Origin: Ruminococcus sp.
GTDB lineage: Bacteria > Bacillota_A > Clostridia > Oscillospirales > Ruminococcaceae
Length of the DNA stretch: 64,000 nucleotides
Assembly: GCA_017536105.1 (NCBI GenBank)
Contig: JAFXRZ010000012.1
Coordinates: forward strand, 1-64,000
Direction: 5' to 3'
Part shown: piece after piece, positions 22,998 to 31,248 of the stretch
Position numbering within the stretch: position 1 is the stretch's first letter
How the letters are laid out: each line of letters starts with the position of its first letter
Notes under the pieces: model-generated
Told to the model about the DNA's origin: nothing
Databases searched by the model: none
The model's input: only the letters and a program-made list of their open reading frames with translations
Made by a program: the position numbers and the translations under genes

Positions 22998-23050
22998 AGT
23001 ACTGACATCGGCACACCGTGCCCCAAAACAGACCAAAGGAGGAATAATCT

Positions 23051-23830
23051 ATGGCAAACGACCCTATGTTCAGCATCACCTACGGCCTCTATGTCGTCAC
23101 AGCCTGTGAGGACGGCAGGGATAACGGCTGCATCACCAACACCCTCGGCCAGGTGACCAGCACTCCCAACTGTGTGAGCCTGACCGTAAACAAGGCTAAC
23201 CTGACCCACGATATGATCGCTTCAAGCGGACGTTTTACTGCCTCGATCATCAGCCGCGAAGCCGATTTCGAGCTTTTCAAGCGCTTCGGCTTCCAGTCGG
23301 GACGTGATGCCGACAAGTTCGACGGCTTCTCCGAGACCAAGCGTGTCCAAAACGGCACTCTTGCCGTCACTGCCGGCACCAACGCCTTCATCAGCGCTGA
23401 TGTTATAAAGAGCATCGACCTCGGCACCCACACTATGTTTATAGCAAGCGTTACCGAGACGGCTATGCTCAATGCTGCACGCTCGGCGGATTACAGCTAC
23501 TATCTCGAGAACATAAAGCCCAAGCCCAAGGAAGTCGGCACTACTCCGGAAGGCCAGACGATCTGGCGCTGCATGATCTGCGGCTACGAATACGTCGGCG
23601 AAGAGCTGCCCGAAGATTTTATCTGTCCTTTGTGCAAGCATCCGGCCTCGGATTTCGAGAAGGTAGTTCCCGGTGCTGCGGCCGCTGCTGCCGGAGTTGC
23701 GAAGAGCGGAGAGATCATCTGGCGTTGCACGATCTGCGGATACGAATATGTTGGAGAAGAGCTGCCGGAGGACTTCATTTGTCCTATCTGCGGCGTTGAC
23801 GCGACCAATTTTGAAAAAACTGAGCGGTAA
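23051..23830 (+). CDS. Flavin reductase with two tandem rubredoxin-like modules
   Basis: This is a 259-aa fusion. Residues 1-155 form an FMN-binding flavin-reductase domain (F-S-I-T-Y-G-L-Y-V-V-T-A start), as in high-molecular-weight rubredoxin of acetogens. Two short iron-binding modules follow: C174/C177 with C192/C195, and C226/C229 with C244/C247, joined by an Ala-rich hinge. The 14-residue gap between the cysteine pairs is the rubrerythrin-type short form rather than the long form of true rubredoxin. The modules are almost identical in protein but differ at many third codon positions. By family, the protein would pass electrons from NAD(P)H or a flavin partner to oxygen- or peroxide-reducing enzymes. 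nrdG starts 22 nt downstream. Confidence 0.9.
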   Translation: MANDPMFSITYGLYVVTACEDGRDNGCITNTLGQVTSTPNCVSLTVNKANLTHDMIASSGRFTASIISREADFELFKRFGFQSGRDADKFDGFSETKRVQNGTLAVTAGTNAFISADVIKSIDLGTHTMFIASVTETAMLNAARSADYSYYLENIKPKPKEVGTTPEGQTIWRCMICGYEYVGEELPEDFICPLCKHPASDFEKVVPGAAAAAAGVAKSGEIIWRCTICGYEYVGEELPEDFICPICGVDATNFEKTER

Positions 23831-23852
23831 GGCTCGGAAGGAGACATAGAAA

Positions 23853-24383
23853 ATGAAATTTCGCTGTGCCGGGCTCACCCCGGAATCCATAGTTGACGGA
23901 CCCGGCTTTAGATTCACTGTTTGGACCCAGGGCTGTATGCACCACTGCAAAGGCTGCCACAACCCACAGACCTGGGATTTCGGAGGAGGTTTTGAGGCTG
24001 ACACCGACGAGGTCTATGAGCAGATCATCAAGGACCCGATGCTCGACGGAGTGACCCTCTCGGGCGGAGATCCATTCTATCAGGCTAAGCCTATGGCAGA
24101 GCTCGCAAGAAAGATCCACGCCTGCGAGACCAACAAGATGAACGTCATCGCCTACACCGGCTTCGATTTTGAGTATCTCATTCAGTATGCCGACGAAAAG
24201 AACGGCTATATGGAGCTGCTCAAAGAGTGCGACTATATCATCGACGGTCCCTTCATCCTGGAGGAACGCAGCCTCGAACTTAAATTCCGCGGCAGCAGGA
24301 ACCAGCGCTTCATAGACGTCAAGCGTTCCCTTCGGGAAGGCAAGACCGTCGCCCTCACCGACGAGGAACTCTCCCTCATGTGA
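23853..24383 (+). CDS. nrdG: Anaerobic ribonucleotide reductase activating protein
   Basis: This is a 176-aa radical SAM enzyme that installs the glycyl radical on class III ribonucleotide reductase. The iron-sulfur motif is C28-x3-C32-x2-C35 within Q-G-C-M-H-H-C-K-G-C-H-N-P, and S-G-G-D-P-F is the SAM-binding glycine motif. Its length matches the family. It is expressed with the flavin reductase gene upstream and separated from nrdD by about 700 nt, whereas many genomes keep nrdD and nrdG adjacent in one operon. Confidence 0.95.
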   Translation: MKFRCAGLTPESIVDGPGFRFTVWTQGCMHHCKGCHNPQTWDFGGGFEADTDEVYEQIIKDPMLDGVTLSGGDPFYQAKPMAELARKIHACETNKMNVIAYTGFDFEYLIQYADEKNGYMELLKECDYIIDGPFILEERSLELKFRGSRNQRFIDVKRSLREGKTVALTDEELSLM

Positions 24384-24416
24384 TGCTCCTGCTATTACGA
24401 TCAGTGTAAATTGTTG

Positions 24417-24485
24417 AGGTCATCCCTCACCTAACGATTCAGGTGAGGGATGACCCTTTTTCAAAAGAGCCTCCCTCGGCAATAA
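24417..24485 (+). repeat. R4-like repeat fragment after nrdG
   Basis: A CATCCCTCACCT...AGGTGAGGGATG hairpin is joined to ACCCTTTTTCAAAAG and CTCCC sequence like the right half of the 17.7-18.0 kb element. It may act as a terminator for nrdG. The following stretch, 24486-24890, is A/T-rich with no gene; it holds only a CGGGAG/CTCCCG hairpin near 24515-24541. Confidence 0.55.
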
Positions 24486-24921
24486 ACATGAACGTGTGCA
24501 GCAGGAACACCACGGGAGGGAGATTTTTTTTGGGCTCCCGAGGCATATTAAAAAGTATATGTGGGCTATTCCAAAAAGAATGGGATTTTGAAAATCAAGC
24601 TTCACTCTTTACAAAGCCCTTTTTCGGAGAGCGAAAAATTACTGTCCAAAATTCGGGAAATGTAATTTTTGGGCTTGTTGTACGCTTTTTGAACCCTGTT
24701 TTTCTTCTTAGGGGCAGGACAGGCATTTCGGTGCGGATAATACGCTTAAAACGTGTGTAAAGTTTTCTTCTTGATAAGATATTTCTCCAAAATTGCTGTA
24801 AAGCAAAAATACTTTATCAAAAATGCTTCTGCAAATTCCGGAGATCGCCCTTTCGAGGGGCAAAAAACGGGCTTTGTGCAGGGTGTACAAAAGTGTTGTA
24901 TATTTTTTGTGAGGTATCCAC

Positions 24922-24950
24922 TTGACAAGGCAAATAAAATACTATATACT
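24922..24950 (+). promoter_or_regulatory. Promoter of nrdD, possible NrdR site over the -10
   Basis: TTGACA (24922-24927) and TATACT (24945-24950) are 17 nt apart. The -10 lies within ATACTATATACTTGTA (24939-24954), which resembles the NrdR box ACACWATATATWGTGT; a weaker relative lies at about 24893-24908. The promoter is well supported, the NrdR assignment only suggestive. Confidence 0.8.
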
Positions 24951-24957
24951 TGTAAAT

Positions 24958-25092
24958 GTTCCGTTACCGACCACAAGATGTTGTGGTGGCTGCTTATTGT
25001 TAAGCAGCTCGGGAATACCGGAAAACCTAACAAATTCACAAATACGGCGGCTGCCTGCCGCAGAGTATAGAAGTTCACGGAGGTACACGAAT
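24958..25092 (+). promoter_or_regulatory. Structured nrdD 5' leader
   Basis: The leader contains three consecutive hairpins: ACCACAA/TTGTGGT (24970-24987), a perfect GCTGCTTA/TAAGCAGC with TTGT loop (24989-25008), and GCGGC/GCCGC (25047-25061). GGAGGT follows 8 nt before the ATG. It matches no riboswitch class that I recognise; the regulatory role is inferred from the density of structure. Confidence 0.5.
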
Positions 25093-27345
25093 ATGATCAT
25101 CAAAATCAAAAAGAGAGACGGAAGAAACGCTACATTTAATATAGAGAAGATCGCCGACGCGATCTACAAGGCAGCACAGTCTGTGGGCGGATCAAACTAC
25201 GACGAGGCTCTGGAGCTTGCAGGAAAGGTCGTTGACCTCCTGATGCAGAAGAACCTCACCTCTCCGACAGTTGAAGAGATACAGGACTGCGTTGAAAAGG
25301 TGCTCATCGAGGAAGGCCACGCTGCAACAGCCAAGGCGTACATCCTCTACCGCTCTACCAGAACAAGGGCAAGAGAGATGAACACCCGTCTTATGAAAGT
25401 ATATGAGGACCTTACCTTTAAAAGCGCAAAGGACAGCGACCTCAAGCGTGAGAACGCAAACATCGACGGCGACACAGCAATGGGCACCATGCTCAAGTAC
25501 GGTTCGGTGGGCGCAAAGGAATTCTACGAGATGTATGTCCTCGATCCCGTTCACGCAAAGGCTCATGCCGAGGGTGATATCCACATCCACGACCTGGACT
25601 TCTACACCCTGACCACCACCTGCACCCAGATCGACCTGACCAAGCTCTTCAACAAGGGCTTCTCCACAGGACACGGCTACCTGAGAACTCCCAACGACAT
25701 CACCAGCTACGCAGCTCTTGCCTGCATAGCCATCCAGTCCAACCAGAACGACCAGCACGGCGGTCAGTCTGTTCCCAAGTTCGAGTATGATATGGCCGAG
25801 GGCGTAAAGAAGACCTTCCGCCACAACTACCGCGATAACATCCACCGCGCACTCAACCTCATCGCCGATGTCCAGGATTCTCAGATCATCGCAAAGCAGA
25901 TCGCCGAGAAGATCGAAAAGGAAAAGGGTCTCCAGGTAACTCTTTCCTACGACAACGGCTATAAGGAAGCGGAGGCAGAGATACTTGCTTCCTTCACAGA
26001 TCCCAAGACAGTGGCAAAGATACAGAAGTTTGCCTACAAGACTGCCTACAAGGAGACCGACAGAGCTACCTACCAGGCAATGGAGGCTCTGATCCACAAC
26101 CTCAATACAATGAACTCGCGTGCGGGTGCTCAGACCCCGTTCTCTTCCATAAACTACGGCACGGACACCTCTGTTGAGGGAAGAATGGTGATCAAGAACG
26201 TGCTCCTGGCTCAGGAAGCCGGACTTGGCAACGGCGAGACACCGATCTTCCCGATACACATCTTCAAGGTCAAGGAAGGAGTCAACTACAATCCTACCGA
26301 CCCCAACTACGACCTGTTCAAGCTGGCCTGCCGCGTGTCTGCGAAGAGGCTCTTCCCCAACTTCTCGTTCATCGACGCTCCCTACAACCTCCAGTATTAT
26401 AAGGAGGGCGAGCCCGATTCCGAGATCGCATACATGGGCTGCCGCACAAGAGTCATAGGCAATGCACACGACCCGAGCCGCGAGATAGTCACAGGCAGAG
26501 GAAACCTTTCGTTCACCTCTATCAATATGCCGAGACTGGCTATCAAGGCACAGGGTAATATCGGCACGTTCTTTGACAGCCTCGATGACATGATGGAGCT
26601 CTGCATAGCACAGCTCAAGCACCGTTTTCGTATACAGGCAAGCAAGAGGGTGAAAAACTATCCGTTCCTCATGGGACAAGGGGTATGGATAGACTCCGAC
26701 AAGCTTGATGTAAACGATGAGGTGGGCGAGGTGCTCAAGCACGGCACACTGTCTGTCGGCTTCATAGGACTTGCGGAAACGCTCAAGTCGCTTACCGGAA
26801 AGCATCACGGCGAGAGCGAGGAGGCACGCGAGCTTGGTCTTGAGATAGTTGCTCATATGCGCAAGAGGCTCGACGAGGAAACAAAGGCCACCGGCCTGAA
26901 CTTCTCGCTGCTGGCAACACCGGCAGAGGGCCTTTCGGGAAGATTCGTAAGAATGGACCGCAAGCGCTTCGGAACTATCGCAGGCGTTACCGACAGGGAC
27001 TACTACACCAACTCCTTCCATGTTCCTGTTTACTACAACATCAACGCCTTCGACAAGATCAAGATCGAGGCCCCCTACCACGCTCTGACCAATGCAGGAC
27101 ACATCTCCTACATCGAGCTGGACGGCGACCCCACCCAGAACATCTCGGCCTTCGAGAAGATCATCCGCTGCATGAAGGAGCAGGGCATAGGCTACGGAGC
27201 CATCAACCACCCTGTTGACCGCGACCCTGTCTGCGGATACACGGGGATCATCGGCGACAAATGTCCTCTGTGCGGACGCACCGAGGCAGAGCACGTAAAG
27301 ATCGCTCACGAGCGCATCCCGAGGATCAGCTGCACCAGCTGCTGA
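25093..27345 (+). CDS. nrdD: Class III (anaerobic) ribonucleoside-triphosphate reductase, atypical C-terminus
   Basis: This 750-aa protein would reduce ribonucleotides to deoxyribonucleotides without oxygen. An ATP-cone (about 1-95) precedes the catalytic barrel with R-G-N-L-S-F-T-S-I-N-M-P. Near the end C-G-Y-T-G-I-I-G-D-K-C-P-L-C-G is part of the zinc site. Family members then continue with an R-I-T-G-Y-L-V-G-like segment whose glycine carries the radical. Here the frame ends R-I-P-R-I-S-C-T-S-C and a terminator follows, so the expected glycine is not visible; no continuation appears in another frame. Either the C-terminus is remodelled or truncated, or the radical domain is supplied elsewhere. 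The ATG at 25093 has GGAGGT; a longer upstream frame has no support. Confidence 0.9.
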   Translation: MIIKIKKRDGRNATFNIEKIADAIYKAAQSVGGSNYDEALELAGKVVDLLMQKNLTSPTVEEIQDCVEKVLIEEGHAATAKAYILYRSTRTRAREMNTRLMKVYEDLTFKSAKDSDLKRENANIDGDTAMGTMLKYGSVGAKEFYEMYVLDPVHAKAHAEGDIHIHDLDFYTLTTTCTQIDLTKLFNKGFSTGHGYLRTPNDITSYAALACIAIQSNQNDQHGGQSVPKFEYDMAEGVKKTFRHNYRDNIHRALNLIADVQDSQIIAKQIAEKIEKEKGLQVTLSYDNGYKEAEAEILASFTDPKTVAKIQKFAYKTAYKETDRATYQAMEALIHNLNTMNSRAGAQTPFSSINYGTDTSVEGRMVIKNVLLAQEAGLGNGETPIFPIHIFKVKEGVNYNPTDPNYDLFKLACRVSAKRLFPNFSFIDAPYNLQYYKEGEPDSEIAYMGCRTRVIGNAHDPSREIVTGRGNLSFTSINMPRLAIKAQGNIGTFFDSLDDMMELCIAQLKHRFRIQASKRVKNYPFLMGQGVWIDSDKLDVNDEVGEVLKHGTLSVGFIGLAETLKSLTGKHHGESEEARELGLEIVAHMRKRLDEETKATGLNFSLLATPAEGLSGRFVRMDRKRFGTIAGVTDRDYYTNSFHVPVYYNINAFDKIKIEAPYHALTNAGHISYIELDGDPTQNISAFEKIIRCMKEQGIGYGAINHPVDRDPVCGYTGIIGDKCPLCGRTEAEHVKIAHERIPRISCTSC

Positions 27346-27354
27346 TCGGAACAC

Positions 27355-27405
27355 AAAAACGGCATCACAGGACGGAAGACCGTCGGCTGTGATGCCGTTT
27401 TGTAT
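27355..27405. terminator. Bidirectional terminator between nrdD and rubredoxin
   Basis: AAAACGGCATCACAG pairs with CTGTGATGCCGTTTT with a small inner hairpin. A- and T-runs flank both sides. Confidence 0.9.
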
Positions 27406-27433
27406 TTTGGGAAAAGCTTTGCGAAGGGGCAGA

Positions 27434-27592
27434 TCAGACTGCGGGTTCAAAGCTGTCCTTGCCGACGCCGCAAAGCGGACAAACGAAATCGTCCGGCACG
27501 TCATCCCAAGCGGTACCAGCAGCGACGCCGCTGTCGGGTTCACCGACCTCGGGGTCATAGATATAGCCGCACACCGAGCAAACGTATTTCAT
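27434..27592 (-). CDS. Rubredoxin
   Basis: This 52-aa one-iron electron carrier has C5-x2-C8-G-Y and C38-P-L-C41-G, full-length spacing, and the conserved Y-D-P-x-x-G-E-P-D segment. AGGAGG lies about 7 nt before the ATG at 27592; a longer open frame exists but has no ribosome site. It is transcribed alone, convergent with nrdD. In anaerobes rubredoxin donates electrons to rubrerythrin, superoxide reductase or flavodiiron proteins; none of those is in the window. Confidence 0.95.
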   Translation of the reverse strand: MKYVCSVCGYIYDPEVGEPDSGVAAGTAWDDVPDDFVCPLCGVGKDSFEPAV

Positions 27593-27626
27593 TCCCTGAC
27601 CTCCTTTCATTATATTTGCTGATCCT

Positions 27627-27655
27627 ATTATACCACATAATGGAATAATAATCAA
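27627..27655 (-). promoter_or_regulatory. Promoter of the rubredoxin gene
   Basis: On the minus strand TTGATT (27655-27650) and TATAAT (27632-27627) are 17 nt apart. Confidence 0.85.
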
Positions 27656-27659
27656 GAGT

Positions 27660-27815
27660 CGCAGCTCCGACGGGTCTTGACACGGTCGGTGCCCCGACGG
27701 GTCTTGACGCGGTCGCAGCGGCGACGGCGCTTGACGCGGGACGCAAGCTGCGCATGCTTACATAGAGCGAAAGGGGACGTTTCCCACGCGAGCGAAGCTT
27801 CATCAACCGCGCAGC
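27660..27815 (+). repeat. R2 intergenic repeat, copy a
   Basis: Short units of the type CCGACGGGTCTTGACRCGGTC repeat here, followed by GCAGCGGCGACGGCGCTTGACGCG, a GCAAGC...GCTT stem, TACATAGAGCGAAAGG and TCCCACGCG. It is G+C-rich and non-coding. Further copies are near 32.7, 40.1, 40.45 and 44.3 kb. The rest up to 27953 shows no gene. Confidence 0.75.
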
Positions 27816-27953
27816 GCATTCGCCGGTTCAGAATTGGATCTCGCACACGATCCAATTGGATCGGGCGGCGTTAGCCTTTGGCGGGTCCTGTTTCTTATGC
27901 TGAAGAAATTTGACCCCGCAAGCCTTTTTGATGCGCTTCACGTTAATTTCTGC

Positions 27954-27982
27954 TTGACATTGTTTTTTGTGCGCCTTATAAT
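27954..27982 (+). promoter_or_regulatory. Promoter of the ABC ATPase gene
   Basis: TTGACA (27954-27959) and TATAAT (27977-27982) are 17 nt apart. Confidence 0.9.
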
Positions 27983-28017
27983 ATCTATATAGTATATTCG
28001 CTTGAAGGAGTTTCCCT

Positions 28018-28719
28018 ATGGCTTTCGTTGAGTTTAAAAATGTATATAAACGCTATAAAATGGGCGAGGTCGTTATCAGCGCAAGCAACGGCGTCAGCTT
28101 CGAGATCGAAAAAGGTGAGTTCGCCGTTATCGTCGGTGCTTCCGGCGCCGGAAAAACTACGATTCTTAATATGCTCGGCGGTATGGACAGCTGCGATGAG
28201 GGGGATATCATCGTTGACGGCAATAACATCGCCGCCTATTCTCGCAGACAGCTCATCGCCTATCGCCGTTACGACATCGGCTTCGTCTTCCAGTTCTACA
28301 ATCTCATAAACAACCTCACTGCCAAGGAAAATGTCGAGCTTGCGGCACAGGTCTGCCGTGATGCTGCCGACCCGGTACAGGCTCTTCGGGATGTTGGCCT
28401 TGAGGACAGGAAGGACAATTTCCCCTCCCAGCTTTCCGGCGGCGAACAGCAGAGGGTGTCTATTGCCCGTGCTCTTGCCAAGAAGCCGAAGCTCCTTCTC
28501 TGCGACGAGCCGACGGGTGCTCTCGACTACAACACCGGCAAGACGATACTGAAGCTCCTCCAGGATACCTGCCGCGAGACGGGCATGACGGTGATAGTCA
28601 TTACCCACAACCTTGCGATAACCCCCATGGCGGACAGGGTCATTTCCGTGAAAAACAGCAGGGTGGACAGCGTCAAGCTCAATCCCTCTCCTGCCGATGT
28701 TTCGACTATAGAGTGGTAG
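28018..28719 (+). CDS. ABC transporter ATP-binding protein (MacB/LolD type), no permease nearby
   Basis: This is a 233-aa nucleotide-binding subunit. Walker [10 protein letters not shown] lies at 40-48, the signature L-S-G-G-E-Q-Q-R follows at about 139-146, and Walker [10 protein letters not shown] is followed by a D-loop and a switch histidine (I-T-H-N). The F-Q-F-Y-N-L-I Q-loop is typical of the group that works with FtsX/MacB-like permeases in lipoprotein, peptide or antibiotic export. No permease gene adjoins it; the next gene is tatD with its own promoter. It is preceded by an R2 repeat, so rearrangement that split an operon is possible. Confidence 0.92.
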   Translation: MAFVEFKNVYKRYKMGEVVISASNGVSFEIEKGEFAVIVGASGAGKTTILNMLGGMDSCDEGDIIVDGNNIAAYSRRQLIAYRRYDIGFVFQFYNLINNLTAKENVELAAQVCRDAADPVQALRDVGLEDRKDNFPSQLSGGEQQRVSIARALAKKPKLLLCDEPTGALDYNTGKTILKLLQDTCRETGMTVIVITHNLAITPMADRVISVKNSRVDSVKLNPSPADVSTIEW

Positions 28720-28741
28720 TCAGGGCACTGACAAAAAATGC

Positions 28742-28770
28742 TTTACTTTTTTGGAAAGCTGTGGTATAAT
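28742..28770 (+). promoter_or_regulatory. Promoter of the tatD operon
   Basis: TTTACT (28742-28747) and TATAAT (28765-28770) are 17 nt apart. Confidence 0.8.
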
Positions 28771-28808
28771 TATCAGAGCAGCGCTGTTTTGGCTTGCGGA
28801 GGTGTGAT

Positions 28809-29600
28809 ATGATGGGAGTTAAAAATATTTTCGACACTCACTGCCACTATGACGACGAAGCCTTCGATGCTGACAGAGAGCAGGTGCTCTCAGAGCTGCT
28901 CGAGGCTGAGGATACGCCTGTGTGCGCTTTGCTTCATGCCTCCACCGACGAAGCCTCCTGTCTTTACGGGATAAAGCAGGCAGGCAGGTACAGGAACTAT
29001 TACACCTCGATAGGCTTCCACCCCGAGGCCTGCGACAGACTTCCCGACGACTGCACGGCGGCTCTTGAAAAACTGCTTGCGATGTCGGAGAAGATAGTTG
29101 CCGTCGGGGAAGTGGGGCTCGATTACCACTACGAGGGCTACGACAGAGAGTTACAGATAAGGATCCTTCGGGAGCAGATCGACTTTGCGAACGCACACGA
29201 TCTGCCGCTGATATTCCATTGCCGGGATGCGACTCAGGATATGCTGGACATCCTCCATGAGAAAAAGCCAAGGGGAGTGATGCACTGCTATTCCGGTGCT
29301 CCGGAAGTGGCGGAGGAGCTTGTGAAGCTGGGGCTGTATATCGGCTTCACGGGGCTGCTGACCTTCAAGAACGCAAAGAAAGTCAAGCGCTCATTTGAGG
29401 CTGTCCCCCTTGACAGGATACTGCTGGAGACCGACTGCCCGTATATGGCGCCGGAGCCTTTCAGAGGAAGACGCTGCCGCAGCGATATGATCGCATACAC
29501 CGCACAGTGCGGAGCCGAGCTTAAAGGCATCGATCCGCAGGTGCTGACCGACGCCGCAAGAGAGAACGCAAAGCGGCTGTTCGGGATAGATGATATATGA
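28809..29600 (+). CDS. tatD: TatD-family metal-dependent hydrolase/DNase
   Basis: This 263-aa TIM-barrel hydrolase shows the metal ligands in the right order: D-T-H-C-H near the start, G-E-V-G-L-D-Y, a histidine in I-F-H-C-R, M-H-C-Y-S-G and L-L-E-T-D-C-P-Y. Family members act as 3'-5' DNases in DNA repair. GGAGGT (28798-28803) precedes two adjacent ATG codons (28809 and 28812), either of which could be used. It is the first gene of a four-gene operon with a glycosyltransferase, an SseB-like protein and a CYTH protein. Confidence 0.93.
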   Translation: MMGVKNIFDTHCHYDDEAFDADREQVLSELLEAEDTPVCALLHASTDEASCLYGIKQAGRYRNYYTSIGFHPEACDRLPDDCTAALEKLLAMSEKIVAVGEVGLDYHYEGYDRELQIRILREQIDFANAHDLPLIFHCRDATQDMLDILHEKKPRGVMHCYSGAPEVAEELVKLGLYIGFTGLLTFKNAKKVKRSFEAVPLDRILLETDCPYMAPEPFRGRRCRSDMIAYTAQCGAELKGIDPQVLTDAARENAKRLFGIDDI

Positions 29601-29627
29601 CAGAAACGAAAGGACAATACAAGACAA

Positions 29628-30614
29628 ATGGAAACGCTGTATTTTGTCATTCCCTGCTATAACGAAGAGGAAATGCTGCCGATAACGGCCAAGGCGCTGA
29701 TAAAGAAGCGTGACGAGCTGGTGGAGTCGGGACGCATTTCTCCCGAGAGCAAGATTATGTTCGTTGACGACGGCTCCAAGGACAAGACCTGGGAGATAAT
29801 AGAAAAGCTGAATGCTGCTGCACCGGGAGTTTTCACAGGAGTGAAGCTCTCCCGCAACAGAGGACATCAGAACGCTCTCCTCGCCGGGATGATGACCGCC
29901 GTAAAGCACGCCGATCTTATTGTCTCGATGGACGCCGACCTCCAGGACGACATCAATGCCGTTGACGGCTTCCTCGACAAGAGAGCCGAGGGCTGCGATA
30001 TAGTTTACGGAGTCCGTTCTTCGAGGAAAAAGGACACGGCTTTCAAAAGAGGCACGGCTCAGACCTATTACAAGCTCCTTGCAAGAATGGGCGTTGAGAT
30101 AACCTACAACCACGCCGACTACCGCCTGATGAGCAAAAGGGCTGTGGAAGCCCTTGCGGAATTCACCGAAGTCAATCTCTTCCTGAGAGGACTTGTGCCC
30201 ATGGTGGGCTTCAAGAGCGATACCGTCGAATACGTCCGCAGCGAAAGGCAGGCAGGCGAGAGCAAGTATCCCCTGAAAAAAATGCTGGCCTTTGCCATCG
30301 AGGGAATAACATCCCTGTCCATAAAGCCCATAAGATTTATCACTGCGCTGGGACTTACGGTATTTCTCATCTCCCTTTTCATGCTGATATATTTCCTTGT
30401 CATCCACTTTATGGGCAAGACAGTCTCCGGCTGGACAACTACTGTGGTCTCGGTCTGGGCATTGGGCGGCTTGCAGCTGCTGGCAATAGGAGTTATCGGC
30501 GAGTATATCGGAAAGATATATCTTGAGACCAAACACCGGCCCACATTTATAATCGACAGAGACCTTGAGGAAGAAACCAAAACGACGATCACCGCCGAGA
30601 GCGGAAATGAATAA
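29628..30614 (+). CDS. Family 2 glycosyltransferase, GtrB/DPM1 type
   Basis: This 328-aa membrane-anchored enzyme probably transfers a sugar from a nucleotide donor to a polyprenyl phosphate. The GT-A domain has I-P-C-Y-N-E-E at the start, a V-D-D-G-S-x-D motif, M-D-A-D-L-Q-D-D for metal and donor binding, and the late R-Q-A-G-E-S-K-Y-P-L-x-K-M segment. Two C-terminal helices (about 235-265 and 270-295) anchor it in the membrane. Such enzymes often work with a small GtrA-type membrane protein; one is encoded at 39570-39980, not adjacent. It lies 27 nt after tatD. Confidence 0.92.
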   Translation: METLYFVIPCYNEEEMLPITAKALIKKRDELVESGRISPESKIMFVDDGSKDKTWEIIEKLNAAAPGVFTGVKLSRNRGHQNALLAGMMTAVKHADLIVSMDADLQDDINAVDGFLDKRAEGCDIVYGVRSSRKKDTAFKRGTAQTYYKLLARMGVEITYNHADYRLMSKRAVEALAEFTEVNLFLRGLVPMVGFKSDTVEYVRSERQAGESKYPLKKMLAFAIEGITSLSIKPIRFITALGLTVFLISLFMLIYFLVIHFMGKTVSGWTTTVVSVWALGGLQLLAIGVIGEYIGKIYLETKHRPTFIIDRDLEEETKTTITAESGNE

Positions 30615-30638
30615 ATAAACTTTAAGGAGAGTAAGATC

Positions 30639-31214
30639 ATGGCAAACGAAAGAATAAACCCCGATCAGATCGATAATTCCGAGCTGGTCAGTGCTATCAA
30701 GGATATGAGGGCTGACTTCAAGCCCGAAACACAGAACAGGGTGATAAACCTTGCGCTGAGATCGGCATTTTTCCTGCCGGGTATCGTTAAAAAGCAGGGC
30801 ACAGGCCTTGTTCAGGGCAACGACGGCAAGGTAAGTTTCGAGAAGACTCCTCCGCAGGTAACGTTCCTGATGATAAAAAACGAGGAGAGAGGCACATTCT
30901 TCCCGGCCTTCACCGACCGCGAGGAATGCCTGAGATTCAAAAGCGAGAGAGAATTCTCTGTCGTTATGCTTCGCTTTGCCGACCTTGCAAATCTCTGCGA
31001 GCGTTCCGGCGATCAGGGACAGCAGGTGAACGGCTTCGTTATCAATCCCTATTCCGAGGCTCTGCCCTTCACAAACGAGATACTCCAGAACATCAAGGAT
31101 TATTTCACAAAGCAAAAGAAAGCCAGAGCAGAGGCAGAAGCTCAGAAGAACAGCGAGGCTGCCGAAGAGGATGAGAAGCCCAATATCACAATGAGCACAA
31201 ACCCCAACGCATAA
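30639..31214 (+). CDS. SseB-family protein
   Basis: This 191-aa soluble protein has a central fold with F-P-A-F-T-D-R-E-E-C-L-R-F and V-N-G-F-V-I-N-P-Y-S-E-A-L that matches the SseB N-terminal domain family. The family is named for enhanced serine sensitivity, and its biochemical role is unclear. The last 35 residues are a charged, Ala/Glu/Lys-rich tail, probably disordered. A good ribosome site (AAGGAG) lies 7-10 nt upstream of the ATG. It lies 24 nt after the glycosyltransferase. Confidence 0.75.
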   Translation: MANERINPDQIDNSELVSAIKDMRADFKPETQNRVINLALRSAFFLPGIVKKQGTGLVQGNDGKVSFEKTPPQVTFLMIKNEERGTFFPAFTDREECLRFKSEREFSVVMLRFADLANLCERSGDQGQQVNGFVINPYSEALPFTNEILQNIKDYFTKQKKARAEAEAQKNSEAAEEDEKPNITMSTNPNA

Positions 31215-31248
31215 GACAGCCGTTATCTCACAGAGAAGAGAGGAAAGT

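Noticed and set aside
24958..25092. Cobalamin or other known riboswitch before nrdD
   Set aside because: No B12-box or other known core sequence is seen, and class III reductase does not use cobalamin.
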